Assembly: GCF_001593005.1 (NCBI RefSeq)
Contig: NZ_LQZQ01000045.1
Span: 558,001 to 622,000, forward strand
Origin: Roseivirga ehrenbergii
Lineage (GTDB): Bacteria > Bacteroidota > Bacteroidia > Cytophagales > Cyclobacteriaceae
DNA length: 64,000 nt
Direction: 5' to 3'
The position numbers and the translations under genes are program-made. Positions 54,688 through 64,000 of the stretch are shown here, one piece after another. The notes under the pieces are model-generated. The model had not been told where the DNA came from. It saw only the letters and a program-made list of their open reading frames with translations, and searched no databases. How positions within the stretch are numbered: the first letter of the stretch is position 1; the number at the start of each line of letters is the position of its first letter.

Positions 54688-57234
54688 TTACTCTTCTGTT
54701 TTACTTTCATTTTGGTTTTCGCCTTCAACTTCTGGTGTGTCAGTAGAACCTTCGATTGATTCTACATTTTCTACCTCATCTTCTGATTCTATTTTTTGAA
54801 TCTTCTCAACTGATGAAATAGCATCACCTTCGTTTAAGCGTATAAGTTTAACACCTTGGGTGGCCCTTCCCATTACTCTAAGTGAATCCACTGATATTCT
54901 AATGGTAATTCCTGATTTGTTAATGATCATAAGGTCATCGCTATCGACTACCTCTTTAATGGCCACAAGGTTACCCGTTTTCTCAGTAACGTTAATGGTT
55001 TTTACTCCCTTACCTCCTCTTTTGGTAATTCGGTAATCTTCTATTGGTGAGCGCTTACCATATCCGTTTTCAGACACAACTAATAGGTTAGCTTCTTCTC
55101 TGTTTACACATACCATGCCAATCACCCTGTCGTCTTCGCCAGCAAGCCTAAACGCTCTTACTCCTGCTGCTGTTCTACCCATTGGTCTAACATCACTCTC
55201 ATGGAAGTGAATTGCCCTACCAGATTTAGCTCCGATAATGATGTGATTATCACCGTTTGTGAATTTGACCTCAAGTAAGCGATCTCCTTCGTTAATAGTT
55301 ATCGCATTTATACCATTGGTACGTGGACGAGAATAAGCCTCTAAAGAAGTCTTTTTAATGGTTCCGAGTTCGGTGCACATTACTACATAATTGTTATTAA
55401 TGTAGTCTTCATCCTTTAGGTTCTGAACATTGATTACTGCTCTGATTCTATCACCTGGTTCTATATTGATCAGATTTTGTACTGGTCGTCCTTTAGCAGT
55501 TTTACTACCTTCAGGTAATTCCCAAACTTTTTTCCAGAACACTTTACCAAACTCTGTAAATATGAGTAGGTAATCGTGGGTCATTCCAGTGAAGAGGTAT
55601 TCAGTAAAGTCATCTGTTTTCGAGCCAGCACCTTTAGAGCCAACTCCTCCTCTACCTTGAGTTTTATATTCAGACAACAATGTTCTTTTTACATAACCCA
55701 AGTGAGAAATAGTAATTAACATTTCCTCATTCGGAATCATGTCTTCCGCACTAAAATCTTCGTATGAATGAATGATGTCTGTTCTTCGCTCATCGCCATA
55801 GCGATCTCTGATCTCAATCAATTCATTTTTGATGATTTCCATCCTAAGCTCTTCTTTTTCAAGAATTTCCTTTAGGTGGTTAATCAGCTCCATAATCTCA
55901 TCGTATTCCTTCTGAATTTTATCTCTTTCCAGGCCTGTCAGTCTTTGGAGACGCATTTCCAAAATGGCTTTTGCTTGAATTTCAGAGAGTTCAAACTTCT
56001 CCATCAAGCCATTTTTGGCTATTTCAGGATCTCTTGAATTCCTGATCAATGAAATCACTTCGTCCAAATGATCTAAGGCTATTAGATATCCTTCTAAAAT
56101 GTGGGCTCTTTTTTCGGCTTCATTCAGTTCATACTGAGTTCTGCGAATAACTACTTCATGCCTATGTTCTACATAGTACTTGATTAAGTCTTTGGTGTTG
56201 AGGGTATGTGGTCTTCCTTTTACAAGGGCCACATTATTTACACTGAAAGAAGATTGTAGCTGAGTATATTTAAACAAATTGTTTAATACTACATTTCCAA
56301 TAGCATCTTTCTTCAATTCATAAACAATACGCATTCCATTACGATCCGACTCGTCACGTAAATCCGATATGCCTTCAATTCTCTTTTCATTGATTAATGC
56401 AGCCGTCTTTTCAATCATACTGGCCTTATTCACCATGTATGGAATTTCCGTAACGATGATTCGCTCACGACCTGAAGGCATGGTTTCAATTTCTGATTTT
56501 GCTCTCAGAACAACTCTACCTCTTCCCGTTTCAAAAGCTGATTTTACTCCAGTATAACCATAAATGGTACCTCCCGTTGGGAAATCTGGTGCAGTTATAT
56601 GCTGCATCAATTCCTCTGAAGATATATCATTGTTTTCTATGTAGGCAATGGTTCCGTTTACTACCTCGGTTAGGTTGTGAGGAGCCATATTAGTAGCCAT
56701 ACCTACTGCAATTCCTGAACTACCATTCAATAATAGATTTGGAAGCTTACCTGGAAGCACCGATGGTTCTTTTAAGGAATCATCAAAGTTGAATTGAAAA
56801 TCAACGGTTTCTTTATTGATATCAGTTAATAGCTCATCTGCAATTCTCCTGAGTCTGGCCTCGGTATAACGCATAGCCGCAGGTGAATCACCATCTACCG
56901 AACCAAAGTTTCCTTGCCCATCGACCAATGGATAACGTAAAGACCAAGGTTGGGCCATACGCACCATAGTATCATATACTGATGAGTCGCCATGTGGGTG
57001 ATACTTACCCAACACCTCTCCTACAATTCTGGCCGATTTTTTATATGGTTTGTTCCAGTTTACTCCAAGGTCTAGCATACCATAGAGTACTCTTCTATGA
57101 ACGGGTTTTAGGCCGTCTCTTACATCTGGTAAAGCTCTTGAAATAATCACCGACATGGAATAGTCGATGTAGGCTCCCTTCATTTCATCTTCAATATTGA
57201 TAGGGATGATTGTCTCGTTCGTTCCTTCTGCCAT
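54688..57234 (-). CDS. gyrA: DNA gyrase subunit A
   Basis: 848 aa, full length. The N-terminus [42 protein letters not shown] is diagnostic. The catalytic Tyr is in [10 protein letters not shown] (about residue 122). The quinolone-determining region reads [11 protein letters not shown], with the usual Ser and Asp kept. The GyrA box is present as QGRGGVG, which separates it from ParC. The last 50 residues form an acidic tail ([13 protein letters not shown]). Gyrase introduces negative supercoils in the cytoplasm with GyrB. Confidence 0.97.
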   Translation of the reverse strand: MAEGTNETIIPINIEDEMKGAYIDYSMSVIISRALPDVRDGLKPVHRRVLYGMLDLGVNWNKPYKKSARIVGEVLGKYHPHGDSSVYDTMVRMAQPWSLRYPLVDGQGNFGSVDGDSPAAMRYTEARLRRIADELLTDINKETVDFQFNFDDSLKEPSVLPGKLPNLLLNGSSGIAVGMATNMAPHNLTEVVNGTIAYIENNDISSEELMQHITAPDFPTGGTIYGYTGVKSAFETGRGRVVLRAKSEIETMPSGRERIIVTEIPYMVNKASMIEKTAALINEKRIEGISDLRDESDRNGMRIVYELKKDAIGNVVLNNLFKYTQLQSSFSVNNVALVKGRPHTLNTKDLIKYYVEHRHEVVIRRTQYELNEAEKRAHILEGYLIALDHLDEVISLIRNSRDPEIAKNGLMEKFELSEIQAKAILEMRLQRLTGLERDKIQKEYDEIMELINHLKEILEKEELRMEIIKNELIEIRDRYGDERRTDIIHSYEDFSAEDMIPNEEMLITISHLGYVKRTLLSEYKTQGRGGVGSKGAGSKTDDFTEYLFTGMTHDYLLIFTEFGKVFWKKVWELPEGSKTAKGRPVQNLINIEPGDRIRAVINVQNLKDEDYINNNYVVMCTELGTIKKTSLEAYSRPRTNGINAITINEGDRLLEVKFTNGDNHIIIGAKSGRAIHFHESDVRPMGRTAAGVRAFRLAGEDDRVIGMVCVNREEANLLVVSENGYGKRSPIEDYRITKRGGKGVKTINVTEKTGNLVAIKEVVDSDDLMIINKSGITIRISVDSLRVMGRATQGVKLIRLNEGDAISSVEKIQKIESEDEVENVESIEGSTDTPEVEGENQNESKTEE

Positions 57235-57324
57235 TTAGTCTAAAAATAGTTCGAAATATAATGTGGCAAGATACTAAAATTTGTTAGAGTAAAAGGGTAA
57301 AATGAAGACTAAAAATGGCGGTTT

Positions 57325-58449
57325 TTAATCGTTTCCTCCGCCATATTTTACTTTCTTCTTTCTGGTTTGGCCGAACTGGCCAGTACGTGGATTTTGCGGT
57401 TGGAATATAGACCTTCCACGATAGATTTTACCATTGAAAACATGCTCCATTTGTACACGGTTTGCTCCATGTCTATTTCTTGGATATGTTGGGTATTTAA
57501 TGAGTGCCCCAATATCAATGGTAAACAGGCTTAGCGAGTGTGCTGTGGTGATGAATTCATCAGACAGACTGTATTTCCTCATTTCGAAAGAAGGGCGCAT
57601 ATAAAGCTTGAAATACTTCGAAACTTTCTTTTCAATGATGAACCCCACATTAAAGAAAGGGTCATAGGTCACTAAGTCTTGATTAAGATGTGACGATTTA
57701 GTTTTCCAAACTCCCCCACTGGCATCGACTAGGAAGGAGAAGTCCATAAAAGTGTAAGCATTGTACGTTAGTGATCCAAAGAGTTTGGTAGTCGAAATTT
57801 TGGTTTCAGGTATATTGAAATATCTCAACCTGTCGTCCACTTCTTGATAATTGACTGTATTCGTAAATTTTAATGCACCAGTACTTATTCCTAGGCCTAC
57901 ACGAAGCATTTCTTTATCGGACATTACGCGCTCGCCTGTTGTTTTTAACCTCAGCTTATCTACTTTATTTAAAGAGAAAGAAACTCTTAAAGTAAGAGGA
58001 TTGATTCTTCCACTATTTTTATAAATCACTGAAGCCGTATCGGTTCTTACAATTTGAGAATCGTCATCAACTCTATAAATATTTGTGGGGGTCAAATCAT
58101 TGAACCAGTTAGAATAGGCATTATATGGGCCTGAGGTAGATTCTTGACCAATGGGCATGATATATAACTGATCTCCTCTTGGATTGCGAACTACAGAAAC
58201 ATCCGTCAATTCATTTTGATACAGAAAGAAGCCATAGCCCTTTTCTAACTGTAGATTGAATTTATTGAGCATTACCCGCACAGGGCTTACCATTTTTGCC
58301 TCTTTGGGTTCGGTAGCCTCGCCTGGGGCAAAAGCTTGTACATCGCTTTTGTTTTTCTTTTTCCAAAATTGCGCATTCACCTCAGTAGAGGCTAATGATG
58401 AAAGTAGTACCAGAAGGATAAGTAAGCGTCCGTGTTTCAAGGTTTGCAA
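57325..58449 (-). CDS. Exported protein of unknown function, possible outer-membrane barrel
   Basis: 374 aa. The signal peptide ends near STEVNAQ. A short basic stretch (FWKKKNKSD) follows. The rest is beta-rich with alternating hydrophobic residues (LRVSFSLNKVDKLRLK, RVGLGISTGALKFTNTV, LFGSLTYNAYTFMDFSFLVDA), in keeping with an outer-membrane barrel. The end is very basic (RTGQFGQTRKKKVKYGGGND). I do not recognise the family. It is probably Cytophagales-specific; its neighbours (gyrA, small secreted protein) do not suggest a role. Confidence 0.6.
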   Translation of the reverse strand: MQTLKHGRLLILLVLLSSLASTEVNAQFWKKKNKSDVQAFAPGEATEPKEAKMVSPVRVMLNKFNLQLEKGYGFFLYQNELTDVSVVRNPRGDQLYIMPIGQESTSGPYNAYSNWFNDLTPTNIYRVDDDSQIVRTDTASVIYKNSGRINPLTLRVSFSLNKVDKLRLKTTGERVMSDKEMLRVGLGISTGALKFTNTVNYQEVDDRLRYFNIPETKISTTKLFGSLTYNAYTFMDFSFLVDASGGVWKTKSSHLNQDLVTYDPFFNVGFIIEKKVSKYFKLYMRPSFEMRKYSLSDEFITTAHSLSLFTIDIGALIKYPTYPRNRHGANRVQMEHVFNGKIYRGRSIFQPQNPRTGQFGQTRKKKVKYGGGND

Positions 58450-58502
58450 TCTTTAGACTAATAAAGGAAAACTATCGGATTTATTATCAATGACAAATAA
58501 AA

Positions 58503-58526
58503 AAAGGCCGCATCACTGCGACCTTT
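58503..58526 (-). terminator. Rho-independent terminator
   Basis: On the - strand: AAAGGTCGCA-GTGA-TGCGGCCTTT, followed by TTTTATTT. It begins 24 bp after the stop of the small secreted protein gene. Confidence 0.85.
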
Positions 58527-58549
58527 CTGACTTAGTATGTTAAGGTTGA

Positions 58550-59014
58550 TTAAGGTTTCTCTGATACTAACTCTGCCATCATGGCGTCAATTTTTGCTTT
58601 AGTGTCTCCACCACTAGCATATGCTTTTTTTACAGCATTGTATGCTGAAGCCCCTAAAGAGTATTTTGCTAAATTATTCACTACAACACCTGCTGCATCT
58701 GTTCTGTCTTTCACTCTCTTCTGAACAATACCGTAAAATTGTTTTTCGAAGTCTGAGGCATCTGCTGGTAATTTATTGATATCTCCTTTTGCTGCAGCAT
58801 CCAACTCAGCGTATCTATTACCATCAATCCCCTCTTGCTTTTCAATCAGATCATTAACATATGGGCTAATTTTGTCCGTGATAGCTTTTTGTGCCAACAT
58901 AATAATGGCATAGTCTTTCATGTCTTGATCAGTGATTCCTTGAGCTTTTACTGCGGTTGAAGACAAAGTTACCATCAAGCAAACCAATACAGCTTTCGTT
59001 AAGTTTTTCATCAT
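58550..59014 (-). CDS. Small exported protein of unknown function
   Basis: 154 aa. The signal peptide ends at AVKAQ. The mature part is helical (MKDYAIIMLAQKAITDKISPYVNDLIEKQ, FEKQFYGIVQKRVKDRTDAAGVVV), without Cys. It resembles small periplasmic helical proteins found in many Bacteroidota but I cannot name the family. A strong terminator follows, so it is probably a single-gene unit. Confidence 0.7.
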   Translation of the reverse strand: MMKNLTKAVLVCLMVTLSSTAVKAQGITDQDMKDYAIIMLAQKAITDKISPYVNDLIEKQEGIDGNRYAELDAAAKGDINKLPADASDFEKQFYGIVQKRVKDRTDAAGVVVNNLAKYSLGASAYNAVKKAYASGGDTKAKIDAMMAELVSEKP

Positions 59015-59269
59015 GTTTTCTCCTCTTAGTCGTTTAGTGTTAATTTTGATTTTACAAATAATAGCATTCGATCAAATAATACAAGAGAAAAATTGCCTAA
59101 TGACTTAATTGACCGATATTTTTTTTTGTGTTCGCCAATAGTTAGCACTATTTAACGATCTTTTTAGTTTATAGACCAGAAATGCTTAATCATTGCAAAT
59201 GAAAAAACTAGATAGACTTTGCATTTAGTTTTTAGAATACAAATTAGAAACATGAACCCCAATAGCACT

Positions 59270-59617
59270 ATGAAAAAAGTATACTATCTCTCCACTTGTT
59301 CTACTTGTAAACGAATAATGGATGAACTGAATCTGTCAGATTTCGAGAAGCAAGACATTAAAACAGAAGCCATCACTCCTGATCAGTTGGAGCAGATGAA
59401 GGAAATGTCGGGCTCTTATGAATCACTTTTCAGCAGAAAGGCAATGAAATTCAGATCGATGGGACTTAACGAGATGGATTTGGATGAAAAAGATTACCGT
59501 AAATACATTTTAGAAGAATACACCTTTTTAAAGCGCCCAGTATTTATAGTCAACAATCAGATTTTTGTTGGAAACAGTAAAAAGGTGGTAGAAGAATTAA
59601 AGGCCTCATTAAACTAA
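59270..59617 (+). CDS. ArsC/Spx-family thioredoxin-fold protein
   Basis: 115 aa from the ATG at 59270; ATG 59252 would add six residues. A thioredoxin-like fold begins VYYLSTCSTCKRIMDEL, with a CxxC pair in the position of the ArsC/Spx redox site. SFSRKAMKFRSM-like LFSRKAMKFRSMG and FLKRPVFIVNNQIFVG match the family core. It may reduce arsenate with glutathione/thioredoxin or be a regulator; the normal ArsC Arg triad is not clear, so the function is left open. Confidence 0.8.
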   Translation: MKKVYYLSTCSTCKRIMDELNLSDFEKQDIKTEAITPDQLEQMKEMSGSYESLFSRKAMKFRSMGLNEMDLDEKDYRKYILEEYTFLKRPVFIVNNQIFVGNSKKVVEELKASLN

Positions 59618-59625
59618 GGTCGCTA

Positions 59626-60282
59626 CTACCCTATTCTTTTTAATTCTTCTATGGTAGCCAAAGGGTCGAGTGATTTAAACACGAAGCTTCCAGCTACAAG
59701 CACATCTGCACCTGCCTCCATTAACAGTGGTGCGTTAGTAGCATTTACTCCACCATCAATTTCAATTAGGGTTTTGGCATCGTTTTCGGCAATGATTTCT
59801 TTGAGTTGACGTACTTTTTTATACGTATTTTCAATGAATTTCTGCCCACCAAAACCAGGGTTAACCGACATTATACATACCATGTCGATGTCGCAGATAA
59901 TATCTTCGAGTAACTGAACATTGGTATGAGGGTTTAATGCCACGCCCGCTTTACAGTCGAGCGACTTAATTACCTGAAGGGTTCTGTGTAAATGATCGCA
60001 AGCCTCGTAATGCACAGTAATAGTGGCTGCACCTGCATTTCTAAAGTCTTCCAAATAACGATCAGGCTGTTCGATCATTAAATGAACATCTAAAGGTTTT
60101 TTAGCATGCTTGTAAATGGCTTCGCAAACAGGTAGACCGAAAGAAATATTCGGTACAAACATTCCATCCATGACATCAACATGAATCCAGTCCGCTTGAC
60201 TTTCATTCAACATTTCAACATCACGCTGCAAATTGGCAAAGTCGGCAGCTAAAACGGAAGGGGCTATAATGGGTGCGTTCAT
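59626..60282 (-). CDS. rpe: Ribulose-phosphate 3-epimerase
   Basis: 218 aa TIM barrel. IAPSVLAADFANL, the metal-binding WIHVDVMDGMFVPNISFG, LDVHLMIEQPD, MSVNPGFGGQKF and IDGGVNATNAPLLMEAGADVLVAGSFVFK are all diagnostic. It interconverts ribulose-5-phosphate and xylulose-5-phosphate in the pentose phosphate pathway. Confidence 0.96.
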   Translation of the reverse strand: MNAPIIAPSVLAADFANLQRDVEMLNESQADWIHVDVMDGMFVPNISFGLPVCEAIYKHAKKPLDVHLMIEQPDRYLEDFRNAGAATITVHYEACDHLHRTLQVIKSLDCKAGVALNPHTNVQLLEDIICDIDMVCIMSVNPGFGGQKFIENTYKKVRQLKEIIAENDAKTLIEIDGGVNATNAPLLMEAGADVLVAGSFVFKSLDPLATIEELKRIG

Positions 60283-60297
60283 GCCCCAAATATAAGG

Positions 60298-61902
60298 CTA
60301 ATATTTTATGATTTTCTTCTTGAAACTGGTTCTTTGGCCTTTGATTCTAAGAATATAGATTCCAGCCGTTTGATTGTTCAAATCAATCTTAACACGGTTA
60401 CTGCTCATTTGTGGTTCAATGTGAAAGCTACTCACCTGCTGACCATTTATATCGATTAATGTTACAGTGGCAGATTCGCTCAAGAAACCCTCTGGAAAGA
60501 CAAGGTTAATGAAGTTATCTGAAGTTGGGTTTGGGTAAACCAAAACTTCATTTTCTAACGGTTCAGGGGTAAAAGCCAATTCATAAGCCCTACCATAATT
60601 TGGTATACCATAGCCCAATTCATTGTCTGGGCTATTGAATTGATGACCACTTTTTCTAATTAAATCCAACAACTCTAGGTTAGTGAGTTCTGGAAAAGCT
60701 TGCCAAAGGCATGTTGCAAAGCCTGTTACCACAGGACCAGAAAACGAAGTTCCATTCTGAAATGAGATATTGCCAGAGGCGGTTATAACGGCTGTCCCCT
60801 GTCCTAATGCACTTACATCGGGTTTTATTCGGTTATCTGCAGAGGGGCCAAAACTGCTAAAACTCGCCCTAAAACCAGTAGCATCTATGGCGCCAACTGA
60901 CAATAAGTTTTCACTATCGGAAGGTGCGGTTATAAAACGCCATACTTTATTTCCTTCATTTCCAGCACTGTTGATCAATGCTATTCCTTTAGTAGCTGCA
61001 ATGTTAGCGGCTTTGGTGATGACTGCTGTTTCGCCATCCATATCGCTATAAGTATAACTCATAGTAGCATCATCAAACACACTGTAACCCAACGATGTAT
61101 TGATAACATCTACTCCGACACTATCAGCCATTTCTGCAGCAAAAAGCCAATTATATTCTTCTACTCTGTACTCCCCAGCCCCTTCGGTAACACATAAAAT
61201 ATAATTGGCCGCTGGAGCTGCTCCCACATATTCACTTGGGTTGTTGGCCGCCAGAATGGATAAAACCCTTGTTCCATGTGATTCACTGTTTTCAACAATA
61301 GTGGTATTTGTCACATAATTCTTCTGTGCTACAATTTTGTTGGATGTAAATAAATGTTGCAATGCCGCAATTTGACCAATGTTCTGAAAACCACCATCAA
61401 ACACTCCTACCAACATTCCCTGCCCTTCAAAACCATCTTCATGCATTTCATCGATACCTAGCATATTGTTTTGAAAATCTGCCGCTCCTGCGTTAGCAAA
61501 CTTACTATTGGCTTCATCACCGCTTATGCCACCAGAAGGCACTTGGCCTGGCGCAACATATTCTACTCTTTCCACAAAAGATAAGGCTTCCACCAAATTC
61601 ACAGATGAAGTTTCCATTTCAACCAAAATGCCATTCATCCATTTGCTTCGGTGAATTGCCTTAATACCTAAGTTGTTTAAGGCATCTATATAAGTTTGGT
61701 TTACGGGCAGGTCGTTTTCAACGATCGAGATACGCTGTTTTTCCCGTCTTTGAATTGATCTTTGGGATAGGTATTGACTTGGATTGCTAATGGAATATGG
61801 AGAGTTAAACTTATCGGTAAAGAAAACCATGTATCGGTCTTGGGCCGAAAGGCTAAAACCAATAAAGATTAATATTACAATTAGTTTAGTTTTTCTACTC
61901 AT
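60298..61902 (-). CDS. Secreted S8 subtilase with type IX secretion sorting domain
   Basis: 534 aa. A signal peptide ends near SLSAQ. A short propeptide-like region precedes the S8 domain: Asp in VGVFDGGF, His in SESHGTRVLS, and Ser in NGTSFSGPVVTGF complete the triad. The last 80 residues are a Por-type C-terminal sorting domain (VLVYPNPTSDNFINL, GQQVSSFHIEP, TAGIYILRIKG). It is exported by the type IX system and probably digests extracellular protein. Confidence 0.93.
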   Translation of the reverse strand: MSRKTKLIVILIFIGFSLSAQDRYMVFFTDKFNSPYSISNPSQYLSQRSIQRREKQRISIVENDLPVNQTYIDALNNLGIKAIHRSKWMNGILVEMETSSVNLVEALSFVERVEYVAPGQVPSGGISGDEANSKFANAGAADFQNNMLGIDEMHEDGFEGQGMLVGVFDGGFQNIGQIAALQHLFTSNKIVAQKNYVTNTTIVENSESHGTRVLSILAANNPSEYVGAAPAANYILCVTEGAGEYRVEEYNWLFAAEMADSVGVDVINTSLGYSVFDDATMSYTYSDMDGETAVITKAANIAATKGIALINSAGNEGNKVWRFITAPSDSENLLSVGAIDATGFRASFSSFGPSADNRIKPDVSALGQGTAVITASGNISFQNGTSFSGPVVTGFATCLWQAFPELTNLELLDLIRKSGHQFNSPDNELGYGIPNYGRAYELAFTPEPLENEVLVYPNPTSDNFINLVFPEGFLSESATVTLIDINGQQVSSFHIEPQMSSNRVKIDLNNQTAGIYILRIKGQRTSFKKKIIKY

Positions 61903-62614
61903 TTATAAAACCATGTGCATAAATGGTTTCTCTGTAAAATCTTCCCAATTCAATTTTTTCTTCGCCCAGGCATTCTTGGCGTGAACATATCTTTACTACA
62001 TTATAGAGCTTAGAAATTAAGCCAATACTATCGGCATAAACTTCTCGTCTTATATCTCTAAATGTAATTCCATCCTCGTCATTTTCATGCTCTATGGTCA
62101 TGGTAGAAGTAGTCTCTAAGTCATTATTCACCGCTATATTGGTAAGAACTCCAAAATTCAAGATTTTAAACTGATCGACTGCTTTAGTATTAAAGATATT
62201 TCCATCCCAAACACGACCTGTTTGAGAAGGGAAAACCATTTTAACCACAGAAATATTGTTCTCGATCGAAACGGCCCTATCCTTTTCTACCCGAGCCGTC
62301 CACACCGAATCTAATGCCCACGGTTGAGTATCGTTGTCGCGGGTTAAACGATGAATAATTCTAGATTCCTCTCCTTGGCTATTGACAAAAGACTCATGAA
62401 CCTCTTCTCTCAATTGGTACACAAGTGTGTCGCTGATATCTACTGCTGAATACCTGATTTCGCGTACATTATATTCGCGATACTTATTCTCCACCATAAA
62501 GAAATAACTCTTTCCTTGATCGGCATCCAGTGCAGGAATTGGGTCTTCACCTGTTTGGCAAGATGAAAGTGCAAGAATGACAATGAAAAAGGATAAGCAG
62601 GCTTTTTTCCACAT
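61895..62614 (-). CDS. Lipoprotein of unknown function
   Basis: 239 aa from the ATG at 62614; a longer frame to 62722 would put 36 residues before the signal. The signal has lipobox ALSSC near residue 19. The mature protein is beta-rich (REVHESFVNSQGEESRIIHRL, YADSIGLISKLYNVVKI). No family recognised. It overlaps the subtilase start by 8 bp, so the two are likely one operon. Confidence 0.75.
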   Translation of the reverse strand: MWKKACLSFFIVILALSSCQTGEDPIPALDADQGKSYFFMVENKYREYNVREIRYSAVDISDTLVYQLREEVHESFVNSQGEESRIIHRLTRDNDTQPWALDSVWTARVEKDRAVSIENNISVVKMVFPSQTGRVWDGNIFNTKAVDQFKILNFGVLTNIAVNNDLETTSTMTIEHENDEDGITFRDIRREVYADSIGLISKLYNVVKICSRQECLGEEKIELGRFYRETIYAHGFINE

Positions 62615-62732
62615 AGGACAAATATAGAACTTCAAAACAAACGAAATATCAATCGATACATTATAAAAAAAGTGGTACTGCAAATAATATTGCACTACCA
62701 CTTTCATTCTTTGACCAAACAAATATAAGGGT

Positions 62733-62975
62733 TTAACTAATAGATGTTCTCACTTTTTGAGTGTATTCACGCAGGGCTGTTTTAAAATCAATCCCATTTT
62801 TTTCCATTTTCTCTAAAATAAAAATGGCCGCAAACACATGTGTAAGTTGCTCACCCTCATCATCTCCTTGAATTTCTATGGCTGGTTTCTGCTCTTCCAT
62901 CAAAGCTTCTTCAGTCGCTTTTAAATCTTCTAAGGCGACTTCCTCAACTAATTTTTTTATTACCGGAATCTTCAT
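62733..62975 (-). CDS. Small conserved protein linked to thioredoxin
   Basis: 80 aa, no Cys, no signal. It starts MKIPVIKKLVEEVALEDL and ends in a helical segment with ALREYTQKVRTSIS. It lies one base after the thioredoxin gene and is surely cotranscribed with it. I recall similar small proteins beside thioredoxin in other Bacteroidota but do not claim a named family. The function is unknown. Confidence 0.75.
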   Translation of the reverse strand: MKIPVIKKLVEEVALEDLKATEEALMEEQKPAIEIQGDDEGEQLTHVFAAIFILEKMEKNGIDFKTALREYTQKVRTSIS

Positions 62976-62976
62976 T

Positions 62977-63294
62977 TCAATTCAATTTCGAAATCATTTC
63001 TACTACTTGATCTTCTTTATTCGAAGCGATGGTTTCTACCAACTCACCATTCTTAAAAATAGCGAAAGTAGGTAAATTAGATACTTTACCTAGGTTACGA
63101 GCAATTGGGCTTTCTTCGGCATCTACATCCAAGAATTTAATACCATCAAAACGCTCATCTGCTGATAGTCTTTTGAATTTCGGAGAAAACAATCTGCAGC
63201 TACCACACCAGCCAGCAAAATACTTTACTACCACTTTCTCATTTTCTTGAATTTCCTTTTCAAAACTCGTGTCGTTTACTAATACAACTGCCAT
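62977..63294 (-). CDS. trxA: Thioredoxin
   Basis: 105 aa. The active site is WCGSC (Ser instead of the common Pro/Gly-Pro), in VKYFAGWCGSCRLFSPKF. The cis-Pro is in VSNLPTFAIFKNGE. It is a cytoplasmic dithiol reductant. The WCGSC variant is less common than WCGPC and may alter the redox potential. Confidence 0.92.
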   Translation of the reverse strand: MAVVLVNDTSFEKEIQENEKVVVKYFAGWCGSCRLFSPKFKRLSADERFDGIKFLDVDAEESPIARNLGKVSNLPTFAIFKNGELVETIASNKEDQVVEMISKLN

Positions 63295-63460
63295 TTGATA
63301 TATTGTTCTTTGTTAAATATGCTTAAAAATCGAATTCTATTGCTGTCTCTGCAAAGTAATCAGAAGCTTTAAAATTGTATGCAAAACAGCATTAATTCTA
63401 TTAGTTTTGCCAGCATTCCGAATTCAAACAATCAATTGATTATAGAAAAACTCAATAGGC

Positions 63461-64000
63461 ATGGCATTAAGAACTTTTGTAAAAGTAAGCGGTATAAATA
63501 ACCTGAGCGATGCTCGCTATTGTGCAGGCATGGAAGTAAATCAGCTTGGATTTGAAATTGAAGAGAGCGCATCTAATTACACTGATATTCAGAAATATAA
63601 AGAGATTACTGAATGGCTTTCTGGTGTAGAATATGTAGGTGAAATATCCTCAGCCGATAGTGTTATAAAAGTAGTAATTGAAGGTTATCAGTTAAACGCC
63701 ATCCAAGTTGAACATATTGAACATATTAATGAAGCATTAGAAACGGGATTGGCAGTAAGCTTTTTAGCTCATGATATAGATTCGGTAAAAGCAGCTTGGG
63801 AAGCTTCAGGTGAAAAGTTAGCCTATGTGCTCCTCGATGCTTCTGAAATTGATCAAGACAGGCTTAAAAGCTTATCCAAAGACATTCCCGTAGTATTGGC
63901 CTCTGGATTTACAGCAGAAACCGTAACAGAATTGGCTAAAAGTGACCTGAAAGGAATATCCATTCAGGGAGGAAATGAAATAAGACCAGGCTATAAAGAC
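63461..64000 (+). CDS. TrpF-like (phosphoribosylanthranilate isomerase) protein, cut by window end
   Basis: 180 codons, still open at the window edge. The start LRTFVKVSGINNLSDARYCAGMEVNQLGF aligns with the TrpF opening KVCGIT...DA..A...GAD.LGF, but the catalytic Cys of KVCG is Ser here. YVLLDASEID keeps an Asp at the position of the second catalytic residue. It is either a divergent TrpF or a paralogue with another role. The start was chosen at the first ATG. Confidence 0.7.
   Translation, partial: MALRTFVKVSGINNLSDARYCAGMEVNQLGFEIEESASNYTDIQKYKEITEWLSGVEYVGEISSADSVIKVVIEGYQLNAIQVEHIEHINEALETGLAVSFLAHDIDSVKAAWEASGEKLAYVLLDASEIDQDRLKSLSKDIPVVLASGFTAETVTELAKSDLKGISIQGGNEIRPGYKD

Noticed and set aside
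1-64000. CRISPR arrays, tRNA or rRNA genes, insertion sequences
   Set aside because: I saw no short regularly spaced repeats, no cloverleaf sequence and no transposase-like ORF.

Overview
The window reads as chromosome of a marine Bacteroidota, most likely a Cytophagales bacterium of the Roseivirga/Marivirga kind. The grounds are SusC/SusD pairs, lipoproteins with Bacteroidota-style lipoboxes, a secreted protease with a type IX secretion C-terminal domain, AT-rich DNA with weak Shine-Dalgarno signals, and an alginate locus. The genus is an inference. I saw no rRNA, tRNA, CRISPR array or insertion sequence.

Layout. (1) About 0.1-2.9 kb: two DUF1080 lipoproteins and a Gfo/Idh/MocA oxidoreductase, a set associated with 3-keto-sugar metabolism. 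(2) 3.4-19.4 kb: a complete alginate utilisation locus, all on the + strand. It runs GntR/FadR-type regulator, SusC, SusD, PKD lipoprotein, PL7, PL6 and PL17 alginate lyases, KdgF, MFS transporter, SDR reductase, KDG kinase, KDPG aldolase. Together these take polymer from the cell surface to pyruvate and glyceraldehyde-3-phosphate. (3) 19.9-32.2 kb: an intact S9 prolyl oligopeptidase-like gene, then an AraC regulator, an RND efflux pump (adaptor, permease, TolC) and a TetR regulator, then convergent folE and MerC-like genes. The block ends with a 734-bp direct repeat of the 3' end of the S9 gene including its terminator. This looks like the scar of an integration or duplication. (4) 32.3-41.3 kb: a surface glycan cluster with glycosyltransferases, a flippase, three methyltransferases, a PIG-L-like protein and an SGNH hydrolase. 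(5) 41.8-44.2 kb: an AarF/UbiB-type kinase and a GreA/GreB-family factor. (6) 44.3-53.4 kb: a probable anti-phage defence island. An OLD-family ATPase/TOPRIM nuclease and a UvrD-like helicase form a Gabija-like pair, followed by a PLD-nuclease/SF2-helicase fusion and a small protein that closely resembles the isolated third domain of EF-Tu. A GC-rich structured spacer, a TraB/GumN-like protein and a frameshifted gene remnant follow. (7) 53.5-64 kb: mostly housekeeping genes, including a TPR protein, gyrA, an ArsC/Spx-like protein, rpe, a subtilase, thioredoxin, and a TrpF-like protein cut by the window edge that lacks the usual catalytic Cys.

The best candidate for an undescribed system is the four-gene unit at 44606-52385. 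A GajA/GajB-like pair is extended by a PLD-helicase and an orphan EF-Tu domain-III protein. The second most interesting structure is the pair of direct repeats that bracket the efflux block.
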